Assembly: GCF_000247695.1 (NCBI RefSeq) | Contig: NW_004624781.1 | Location: 12,879,468 to 12,943,467 of the forward strand | Origin: Heterocephalus glaber | Taxonomy: Eukaryota > Chordata > Mammalia > Rodentia > Bathyergidae | DNA: 64,000 nucleotides | Direction of reading: 5' to 3' | Shown here: positions 45,001 through 57,000 of the stretch, piece after piece | How positions within the stretch are numbered: the first letter of the stretch is position 1 | Layout of the letters: every line of letters begins with the position of its first letter | Program-made: the position numbers and the translations under genes | The notes under the pieces: model-generated | What the model was told of the DNA's origin: nothing | The model's database searches: none | What the model saw: the letters and a program-made list of their open reading frames with translations, nothing else

Positions 45001-48000
45001 TCCAATTCAAATATCCAAGAAAAAGCCAAATTCAACATTAACTACTTTAATTAGAATAAAAACTGAGTAGAAATAAAATCAACTTAGTGAGACCATGTCT
45101 CAAAATAAAATAGGCTGGGAATGCAGCTCAGTGCAGAACCCCAGAGTTTAATGCCCAGCACTCTGTAGAGAGACCAGCACACAGACACAGATACAACTCT
45201 TCCACTGGTTTCTAATACCTTCGTCAATTTTATATTTAATGAGTCAAACTATTCTCTAGCTACTGGAGGCTCCGACTAAGTTGGCAACTTATATTCTTTA
45301 TTTTATTTTATCCCTTTTGGTACTAGAGATTGAACTAGGGCGTTGTGCACACTAGGTGAGTGTTCTAACATTGATCTACATCCTCAGCATTTTTAAAAAT
45401 TTGAGGGCCGGGGATTTAGCTCAGTGGTTCTGCCACCTGCTTCACAAGCACAAGGACCCGAGTTCGATCCAAAAAAAACCAAAATTTGAGACAGAGTCTC
45501 ATTAAATTCACCAGGTTTGCCCTAAAGCTTATAATCCTCTTGTTCCAGCCTCCAGGAATCACTGGGATTACAAGCATGCACCAACTGGCAACTTTCTAAG
45601 TTGATATTAAAATGGCAGGAAGCCGCGCATGGTGGCACATGCCTGTAATCCCAGAACTTGGGAGGCTGAGGCAGGAGAACTGCCGTGAGTTCAAACCAAG
45701 GCTGAACTACACAGCAAGACCCTATCAGAGAGAGAGCAAGACCAGAGATTCTATTTTATTGTTTTGGTACCAGGGATCAAACTCGGGACCTTTTGCTTTC
45801 AAGGCAGGTGCCTGAACCACTGAGCTAAATTCCCAGCCCTGCATAAAATTTTAAACTATGGAACTAAAGGAAGAACTTACACAAATGCCATGTCATGAAT
45901 TAGATCAAGAATTTCATGAATATTTTATCAAAGGGTCAAAGAATAAATTTTTTAGCTATTTAGAGAACACTGTCACTGTTGTAACTACTCAGCTGTTCTT
46001 ATGTGAAAACAGCCATACACAACACTGAAGCCTCTTTCCAAAGAAAGACTTAGAAAACACAGTCACACAGAATTAGCCCAACAAAGTTTGCTGAACTGGA
46101 TTTAGAAAACTAGATCCTGTCAGGTATAGTGGTGCACAACTGTAATCCCAGCACTCAGGAGGATGAGGCAGGAGGATCATGCTATTTGAAGCCAGCCTGG
46201 GCTATATATTGAGTTCAAACCCAGAATGAACTATGAAGTGAGACCCTGTCTCAAGAAACAAAGAAACAACAACAAAAAGCAAACCAAAAAAAAAAAAAAG
46301 AAGTAAATTAGATCCTGAACTTTTTCTTTTTTGCAAATCTTTAGTAAATCTTGTTCCTCAGGATCATTTTTAACATCAATCTTTACTATGAGATAATGAA
46401 GAAATGGAGAAAAGATTTGCTTGCTAAAAGAAATGATCATTGAGTTATATGCTGAATGTGGTCTGATTTCATTAATTTTATATAAACTTATTTTGTCAAC
46501 AGCTACAATTTAGATTTAGACAAGAAGATTATAGGTATAAAAAATTAATTTCCAAGGGCCGGGAATTTAGCTCAGTGGTGCCGCCACCTGCCTTGAAAGC
46601 GCAGGGTCCTGAGTTTGATCCCTGGTAACTAAATAAATAAATAAATAAATAAATAATTTCCAGCAGGGCATGGTGGTACAAGCCTGAAATCTCAGCATGG
46701 GGGCTGAGGTAGCAGGATCACCGAGAGTTCAAGGCCAGCTTGGGCTCAGTTCACAGCAAGTCTGAACTACATAGCAAGACTATCTCAAAAAAAACCAAAA
46801 TAAAAAGTAACGATAATAATTTCTGGGCTGGGAACACAGCTTGGAGAAGAGCTCTTGCCTAGCATGTGCAAGACCCACAAAAAACAAACAAAATTTCCTA
46901 ATCAACTGAGGACTGAAAAGTTCATCAAATTAATGAGCAATGGAGAGAGAAAAGTAAGCATAACTTTATGAAAACAGGATGCGTACGTTGGATGCTGCAT
47001 CATCCTCCTCCTCTGGCCCTCGATCCTCTGCATGACTTCGTGTGGGTGCAGTCTCTGTGAGGGTGGCGCCGCAGCCGGCATGTGGTGTGAGATGGGCTGG
47101 TGCGCAGGAGGAAGGTGCTGAGGGATTGGCGCAGCTGTGCTGGCCAAGTGGGTGGGGGGTGGGGCTGCCACAGGATGAGATGTTGCATGAGAAGTCATTT
47201 GAGAATGGAAAGCATGCACAGGATGAGGGATAACATAATCCACTTGGGGTGGAGGCTGAGTCTGGGGAGGGGGATTTCCATGAGAATGGGGGCAGGCAGG
47301 AGCTTGGTGGTGAAGTGGCCTCGTCAAAGCATCTGCAAGAGAAAGATTTCAGGTGTGTCACACAGGCACCATGCAGTCACGTACACATGGTTCTTTTATA
47401 AACACTCTGGGCTGGAGGGGTCTGCTCTCACAGCCTGCAGTCAGTGGCATAATCATGGCTGATCTCGTGTCAACACCTAACAGTTTTACAACATGTTTTT
47501 TTTTTTTTTTTGGTACCAGGGATCAAACTCAGGACCTTGCGCTTGTGAGGCAGGCGGCAGAATCACTGAACTAAATCCCCAGCCCTACAACATGTTTTTA
47601 ACAGAATGTGATTCAAATTTCCTTCCTTCACACTCGGTCACACACACACCCCCGGAAAGGAGTATGGTGGCACAGGCCCTTGGAGAGAAAGTTAACAGTA
47701 CTGACTTGGAAGCTTAGTTCTCTGACAGATCAATCTCACTCCTGGGAAGTTACCCTATAGTTAAGACTCAAACAGTTGGGGCCAGGGATTAAGCTCAGTG
47801 GTTCCGCCGCCGCCTGACTTGCAAGCTCAATGACCTGAGTTCGATCCCCGGTACCAAAAAAAAAAAAAANNNNNNNNNNNNNNNNNNNNNNNNNNNNNNN
47901 NNNNNNNNNNNNNNNNNNNNNNNNNNNNNNNNNNNNNNNNNNNNNNNNNNNNNNNNNNNNNNNNNNNNNNNNNNNNNNNNNNNNNNNNNNNNNNNNNNNN

Positions 48001-51000
48001 NNNNNNNNNNNNNNNNNNNNNNNNNNNNNNNNNNNNNNNNNNNNNNNNNNNNNNNNNNNNNNNNNNNNNNNNNNNNNNNNNNNNNNNNNNNNNNNNNNNN
48101 NNNNNNNNNNNNNNNNNNNNNNNNNNNNNNNNNNNNNNNNNNNNNNNNNNNNNNNNNNNNNNNNNNNNNNNNNNNNNNNNNNNNNNNNNNNNNNNNNNNN
48201 NNNNNNNNNNNNNNNNNNNNNNNNNNNNNNNNNNNNNNNNNNNNNNNNNNNNNNNNNNNNNNNNNNNNNNNNNNNNNNNNNNNNNNNNNNNNNNNNNNNN
48301 NNNNNNNNNNNNNNNNNNNNNNNNNNNNNNNNNNNNNNNNNNNNNNNNNNNNNNNNNNNNNNNNNNNNNNNNNNNNNNNNNNNNNNNNNNNNNNNNNNNN
48401 NNNNNCCCAGGTACCAAAATATTTTTTAAAAATTAAAAAAAAAAAACAAACAGGCAGAACACTATGTATGATATAGTTCCTTTTTTATTTTATAAAGAAA
48501 ATTTCTGTAAGATTTTATAAGATGCAAAGTGTTGCTGCCTCTGAGGAACTAAGATTAATGAAGGGGGTAGAGTGGACTTTTAACTTTCCATTTTACAGAA
48601 TTCTGCAAAGTCTGAACTTTTCAGAATATATGTGAAATACTTTTATGATAAAAGCAAAAGGAGTTTAAATCTAAAACCTTTATTAGGACATTTAAAAAGA
48701 AAATGGTTTGTAAACTGCCTCAGTATATTATTTCTAAAGGGAAAAGGTGTGAAATCACACATACTAAGTTCGTAGTAAAAGAGGGTCAATTAAAGATGAA
48801 TACAAAGAAGTGTTTCAAAACAGTCTGGACATAACTGTCCATACACAGAATTTCCCCACTAGTCAATGCTCTGCAAAAACTGTTTCGCGAGCTGTTTTCT
48901 AACATATTTTATATTTTATATCATGTTATTAAAAAGGTAGCTGGGCATGGTGTGTGTGCACCTGTAATCCTAGCACTCAGGAGGCTGAGGCAGGAGGGCT
49001 GCCTTAGTTTGAGGCCAGCCTGCACTATAAAGCAAGATGCTGTCTCAAAAAAATAAAAAAATAAAAACAGGGCCAGGGATTTAGCTCAGTGGTTCCGCAG
49101 CCTGCCTCAAAAGTGCAAGGACCTGAGTTTGATCCCCGGTACCAAAAAATAAAAACAGGGCCGGGGATTTAGCTCAGTGGTTCCGCTGCCTGCCCCACAA
49201 GCACAAGGTCCCAAGTTCGACCCCCAGTACCAAAAAAATAAAGAAAGAAAATAAAGAAAAACAAAAGGTAAATAATAGTTATCACCACTACCACTATACA
49301 AATTCTGGGCTGGTTCCAGGTGTGTCTGCAGAATGCAAATTTTTTTAAATTACTGGAGTGGAAAAAGAAATTCAAAAAGATATATAACTGCATAGTTCGT
49401 TTGTTCTTTCTTGTTTTCTTCAGTCTTGTTTTTTCAGTCTCAATCCTCCTGCCTCAGCCACAGCATGTACTGCCACATCCAGATGGTAGTTATCATTTCT
49501 CAAGATAGCTAATGGACTTTAAATTTCTGTCAGACATGCCCAGTTCTACTTTAAAGGCCTGAGCCAGATGAGTATAAACACTTTTTTCCAGCTGGCAAAC
49601 CACGTGTCAAAATTCACTTAAACCTTAGTAAATAAACACTTGAGATTTCTTAAAATTGTACCTAGAAATACTACTCAACTTTCATATTTCACTAAAGAAT
49701 AATCTAAATTCCTTAAAACTTCCTTTTATAAAAATCTAAGGTGACAATGAATGTACTTCAATTTCATAGATATTAAAATGGAAAAAAATATACCCCACTC
49801 TTAAGCGAAATAAATACTAAAAATCACCAGGTATGGTGGCACAGACTATACTCCCAGCACCCAGGAGGCTGAGGTAGGAGAATCACCACAAGCTCAAGGC
49901 AAGCCTGAAATATGTAGTAAGATCTTAGTCTCAAAAAAAACACAAAAAAACCAACAAACAAAAAAACTCCCAAATTTGATGAATTAGGATTAATAAAAGG
50001 CCATTTCACAAAGAAATGACAAGGCTTCATTAAATGTATACTTACAAGGAGGTGGCATATAATGCCGACATGAAGAGAGAGAGGGCTGAGGAGGGGGCTG
50101 GGGCTGGGGCTGGGCGACCAGGCTTGTTCCATAGCTGTCTATGGACAGTGGCTGGCTCGGGGCAGCAGCCGCAGCCTGATGGCCAAAGATTGCAGCTCGG
50201 GAAGAAGAAACAGGACAGCAGGGGTCAAACGCAGATGCTCCATGAAAACCACCACTTCCATGACTCCTGATCCCACTGTTGCTCAGGTCTACCGGCAATG
50301 CCTGCTACACAAAGAAGAATCATATTTTACCTTTTCAAAATTTTTGTCAGAACATTATTTCTATTATTAAAGTATTCCTAATGTAAACTAGAAAAATAAA
50401 ACCTTTGAATTAATTCAAAAAAGGTGGTTATTAGTCTAAGATCTGCGGAACATCAATAAACTACTGCACACACAAAAAAATTAAAAATTAAAAAAAAAAC
50501 AAAACTACTGCACAGCTTGGACTGTGAAAATTGAACTGGTTTTCAAGATGCATTATGTAAAGGTACAATTCCCAATGTGAAATACAATTGTGTTGTATAC
50601 CTACAACGTACCGATGAAAGAATTTAATACCAAAAAAAAAAGAAAATTGAACTGGTTTTATACTTAAAATCTAAAGTCAATTTTTTTTTTTTGGTACCGG
50701 GGATCAAACTCAGGACCTTGCACTTGTGGGGCAGGCGGCAGAACTCCTGAGCTAAATCCCTGGCCCTAAAGTCAATTTTTTAAAAATCAAGCATAAGATC
50801 ATTATCACAAGGGCTGGGGATTTAGGCCAGTGGTTTTGCCACCTGCTGCGCAAGTGCAAGGACCTGAGTTCGATCCCCAGTATCAAAAAATAAAAAAAAT
50901 AAAAATTATTTTAAGGTCTATTTCTCTTGCGTTATCAACATCTGAGAGAGAAATAAAGTTTATATATTCTCTTTCACCCAAAGTTCTCACCACTAATTCA

Positions 51001-54000
51001 CAAGTCCTTAGAAAAGACATCATCACACCACTGAAAACTTGAAGGTTCTAGTGAAAAATGTGCCAAATTTCTAAACTCTTATAGCAAGTGTTCAACAGGA
51101 ACTCTAATAGTGAAACAAATCTACAAGATTATTCAGCCTAAATCACAGATTAGCTTTGCCTTGCTTGACAAAAACATTAAAGATCAAGCCAATGCTTCCT
51201 TTTATTAGGAATCTGATTTGTGGGAAGGCTCATTTACTAAGCTGGGCAATAAACCAGAGTACAGAACTCGTCTCTACTTACCAGTACTTTTTTCCTCCAA
51301 AATGTTTGAAAAGTTCTAAATATGTAGGGTAACTATAGCCTACAACAATCTATGATGTATTTCAAAATAACTAGAAAAGTAGAGTCTGAAGGTTCCGTTC
51401 CTAGCATGGAGAAGTAAAAAATGTTTAAAGAAATGGAAACACTAATTACTGTGATTTGATCATTATTTACTGTTTATACATATCAAATTATTAGATTGCT
51501 CTCCATAAATAGGTACAATTATGTGTCCATTAAATTTTTTTGGAGGGGGTACCAGGGATTGAACTTGGGACCTTGAGCTTGGAGACAGGTGGCGGAACCA
51601 CTGAGCTAAATCCCCAGCCCTAAATTTTTTTTTTTTTTTTAGCAGAATAAAACATGCCTTTATTTTACCTGCTGTGTTTTTAATATCAATCTTAAAGTAA
51701 TGATGAAAAGGATAGTTTTTTTCAATGTGAATATTTTGGAATATGGTAAAATATCCTTGGCACTTCAAAATAGTATAATGGCTAGTTCCTATGTATCTTC
51801 ACAAAACTTGCCTGAATGCCAAGTCATTAGATGCATTTCCGACCTTTTGCTGATATTTTAATGATGGTGATGCCAGCCAGAAATGTTGTGAGGAATATCA
51901 AGTTAGTGATGGTGAAACATTGGGAACACAGTGTAGCTCAATCTTTTGTTTTTTAAGGTGCAGTGATTTCAGTCTCTAAATGTAACTTCAGGCAGTCTGT
52001 TTAGCTATGAGGCACAGACTGCAATTTATCTGGTACTAATGGACATACAAAGCTGAAAATTATTCATGGGGAGGCAACATTCTACTAAAAACCTGTGTAT
52101 AAACCACAAATTCTCGGGGCTCACTTTTCCAGTCCTCAAACTGCAGTACACTCCCCCTCCTCACGCTCTTTAATCTTCTTTCCTCAACTCCTAAACTTCC
52201 CCCCGCCCCTCCCTAAATTTTTTTTAAAACAGTCTTCTTCTGTCGTTCAGGCTGGCCTTGAACTTTCAGCAATTCTGTCTCAACCTCCCTAAAATTTTTT
52301 AAATCCTACATAAAACTTTCAACTTATTCCCAAGCAGATTATCTAAATAACTGCTTCTTTGTATTCTTCTTTTTTCTCTGTTTTATTGAGTAATTTAAAT
52401 ACATGTTTACTGCTTACGTTCCACATAGCTGTGGTTTTATAAATACAATTAAAGAAAATAAAGATTTGGTGTCACATATGGAATTACATACAGGAACTGT
52501 TCCATATTGGAAGCTGAGGAACTGGAGATGAAGAAAACCAGGATAACCATTTGTTATTAGCACAGATTATCCAGTCCTCAGAGGAACTATGGCAGTCTTC
52601 TTACTTTCAGTGGGCTCTACACTCAGAAGACAACAGAAAAACTGGAAGGGAGGTAAAGGTACAGGAAAAACTAAGTGAGGGAGAAAGGGAAGAGTGCTAG
52701 CCCGGCATAGTGGCACACCTTTATAATCCCAGCACTCAGGAGGCTGAGGCAGCAAGATCACCGTGAGTTCATAGTCAGCCTGGGCTGCACAGGAAGACCC
52801 TGTCTCAACCCTCACCCAAAGCCCTTCCCAAATGGGCAGGCACCTCTCTTCTATGCTGTGTGTACACAATCAAGTAAAGGACTGCCCTATATGTTAAGGC
52901 AGCAAACACAATGCATGCCTGCAATTCAGGTAAATGGGGTTTAGGAATAATACTGTGGGCAGGCATGGTGGCACCTGCCTGTTCCCCCAGCACTCTGGGA
53001 GGCTATGGTAGAAGGATCATAAGTTCCTAGCCTAGCCTGGGCCATCTAGCCCACATGAGCCCCTGTTCCAAAATTAAAAAGCAGGTATTTTAGGAAAGGT
53101 CAGATGACAGAGAAAAGCAACTGTTCTGAATTTTCCTTTTCACTTGATTTAGTCTGTGATCAATAGGAATTTAGTATTATTTGACATTTTAAGTGCTCAC
53201 TAAAAATACCAACTCATTTAATCATAATTTTTCTTTTTTTTGCTTACATTTCAATTTTCTAAAAACCAAAAACCTCACCTGCTCCTAAGAACATATGCTG
53301 CAGGTCTGCATCTGAGAAAGCTACTTATGTCTAGATTCATGGAGGTTACAATGAGTTCTAGAGTCACACATAGAAAAAAAAAACAGGAAATTTTCTAATT
53401 TTTTGTGAATCAGGTAGACAGTTTTAGCATCTTATTTGAAATAAACTCCCAAAGATGAGATTTAAATATATTTAAGTAAAGACATCAAAAATCATTTCAG
53501 AATAAAAAAGTGATTTTTAGATTAAACATTATTTCTAATTTAACTTTCCCTTCTCCTCCACCCGCCCTGGGATTGAACCCAAGGCCTTGCAAAAGGTAGG
53601 CAAGCACTCTGCCAGTGACTGACTTTCCCAGCATCTTTAACTTTTGAGACAGGGTCTCATTAAATTTTCCAAGATGGCCTCAAACTTGTGGTCCTCCTGC
53701 CTCAGCCTCCCAAGTACTGGGAGATTGAAGGTATTCCCCACCATGCCTGGACTCCATATTCTTGTTCCCCTCAATTATTTGCAATAGGAAAATCCTAGGT
53801 ATTTAATTTAAAAAAAACTCACATACCACTAAATTAGGTCATTTTTACACGCAAGAAAATTAAGTGCATAAAACTTCTCATTAGGGTTTTTTTCCTTCTT
53901 CCTAATGGCACCACAAACAAAGGAAGGAAAAGGAGGAGGGAGGAAGACTCTTCAAATTCCACATACCTGGTCATGGTAGCTGGTACTAGAGCCACTATTT

Positions 54001-57000
54001 CCCCCACAGGGCACCTGTACTTGTGGAGGTCTTTCCACGGGGCAGGCAGGGTCACTGAAGGTAGGAGAAGCCGGAACAGCTGGGTGGGGAGGATGGTGGT
54101 GGTGGTGGTGGTGTTGGAAATGATGGCCGTGCTGCTGAAAGCAGCCTGTGTGTGCGTGTCCCAGTCCGTGGAGATTCTGTGATGGTCCTCCGCATGGTGA
54201 GTGCTGGGGACAGCAGGAGGGGAGCCTTGGCATTGCAGGGGGACCAGTTTCTGTCATAGCACTAGAGGCAGTCCTTCTTGATTCGTCTTAAGACAGGAAA
54301 CAAATAAAGGTAAATAATCAAATCATCATATATCACAGTATAAAAATAAGGGCTGTGTATAAATAAAAACTAAGAAATGTTCAGTAAATTCTAATCTTTG
54401 TAAATAAGATATAATATTGCCACATTCTAAAGACAGACATATAATTTGGAAAAGTGGTCTTCATTGGGTTTTCCTGAAATTCTAATTCTTCAAGGGGTTC
54501 ATCATTTACCACTATGTATAAATCTGGCAATAGATTACCTCTTCCTAGATCAATACAAGTTATTTGTTCTCAGTAAAATTCCATTTAAAAAACTCCAAAC
54601 TATCATGGGATTCTTCCAATATACGGTACAGAGCAATGGATTTTATTAACACCTAACACCATGACTCATTCCCACATAGGGCAGGCTTAAAAATCTCACT
54701 TTTTTAAGAGACAGCCACCCAACTCAGACAATATCAAGCTAAGTCCAACCACCACTCTTTATTCTGGTAGTTTTTGTTGGAATCAACAGAAAATAAGCAG
54801 TGATGAAATAGAAAGAAAAGGTTCAAAGAGGTAGGAGAAGTGGGACGGGTAGGGGAAAGGAAAGAAGGGAAAGGAAAAAAATATGACAAAAGGAAAAAAT
54901 GAAAACAAAGTCTTTGTAAATAGGGAAGGGTGGAGGGGGTGAAGGGAGGGCAGGGGAAAGGGGAAAAAATAAGAACCATGATACATCATATAAAGGTACA
55001 AGTTCCCAATGGTAAGTGTAAATGTATTGTATACCTAAAATGTATCAATAAAATAATTTAAGAAAATAAGCAGTGATAAGTGTTTGAAAATAAAATGTCT
55101 CATCATAATTGTCATGGGGGAAAACTGTATGAAGCCCAAAAGACCTGGACTCCAATCCTGAGGCTGAACACCTATTTAAGGAGAAAAGCATTAATAATGT
55201 GGCTTTAAACAGAAGAATGCAGTGAAAGTTCTTCTTCCTAGTGTACATTTTGGCTTCCAATTAAGTAGTTTATTTTCCTATAATCTAGAACCTATTTCTT
55301 AAACAGGACTGCAACCCAAATTAAAGAGAACTGAGTGGGCCTAGTTCGACATGCCTGTAATCCAGCTGACTGGGAGTCTGAGGCAGCAGAATTTCAAGTT
55401 CAAGGCCAGCATGAGCAAATTGGTGAGACCATGTTTCAAAATAAAATTTCAGCTGGCCATGGGGGCTCACACCTGTAACCCCAGCACTGGGGAGGCTAAG
55501 GCAGGAGGATCATGAGTTTGAGGCCAGCCTGGGCTACAAAGTGAGACCCTATCGCCAAAAATCAAAACAAACAAACGAACAATAATAATACTAACAATGA
55601 AACTTCAAAAAAGGGCTGGGGATAACAGCTCAGTGGTAGAGAACTCAATGCTAGCTAGAGCTGTTGGCTAGCACATGAGAGGCCCTAGGTTTGATCCCCA
55701 GTACAGGGGGAAAAAAAGAAAAAAAGAAAAAGAGTCAAGTGTTCTGTCATTTGAGAGTAAATGACCATGAATTAGAAGTCATGTACAATGATCTGATTAT
55801 ATGAATAAAAAACCCTTTTTAGTTAAGATTAATCCATAAAGGGTCTACTAAAAATGAAACAATCAGAAGCCTGCATCAGAGAAATTAACTCCAGAGCTCA
55901 GAGACACTAAATTGGTCAGGGTCTCCACTGTCACTGTAGGGGGCAACTCCTGAGATGCATGCACAGGTTTAGTCATTCATCTGGCAAGTCTTCCACATAA
56001 TAACAACATGGTGAAGGATCTACTAAAGGCAGTGTAGAATACAAAGGTGAAAACACAAGTCTTGGTCTCTAAAATTGCTTACAATATTGCCTGCCTTTGT
56101 CACTTTAACTCTCACAACTGGGACTATGCAGGCACAATGTAGGTGGCTTGATAAGCCCGTGCTATATCTGAGTTATCCTCACAAGGAAAAGAGGCAAGCA
56201 TGCATGTGGTTAAGTGCTAAGGACAGAAAGACTCAAACTTTGGCCCTAACACAGCTCATCACCAATCATGGAAGAAAAAAATTGGGCTACAAAACAACCA
56301 GCATTGTAACAGATGATCTGGGTTCTAGTATTGCATAGAACAATAATAAAACAAGACTAAACTATTATTCTCCACTAAAAAGTAAGCTCTATTAGCATCA
56401 GATTTGTTGTGTTGTTCCCAGTGCCTAGAGTAATGCGTAATAGCACAATATGCAACAAACAAGTATTTCTTGAATGAATGAATATGCATGTGTCATTCAA
56501 AGAACACATGCAGAGGTCAGAAAAATGAAGTGATTTCAGCATGTTGAGTATGGGGTGAGTGCAGAATGGTCCAGAGGAGATGTTCAAGATGCTGGATATG
56601 AAAGCATAAAATCAATTCAGTGGTACCGGGTGAAGTGACAAACACTTGCGATCCTGGCACTGGGAAGGCTGAGGCAGGAGGATCACCACAGATTTGAGCC
56701 CAGCCTGGGCTACACTGTTGAGTTCAAGCCCAGCTTGAACTACATAGCAAGACCCTATCCTCCCACCTCCAACCCTCCCCCAAAAAAGTCAATGGTCTAA
56801 AAACACAGAATGGAGAGTCACTAGCATACCAGTGAGAGGTAGGAACACCACAGTTATGAGTCAGGCCAGGGAGAATAGAGATGAGAACATGAGAAAATGA
56901 ATGTGTGAACAAGGTTATCACCAGATTTTTCAAAGCAAGTTTGTTCTTTCTGAAAGGATTCAGAAGCACAGTAGAACAGAGTTTAGGGTGACAAAAATCC

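Noticed and set aside
47827..48417. 196-codon open frame
   Set aside because: Nearly all of it is N; the ends are antisense ID SINE.
49107..49301. Recurring peptide [20 protein letters not shown] at many places
   Set aside because: It is the antisense translation of the ID SINE and appears wherever an ID copy is open; not a protein family.
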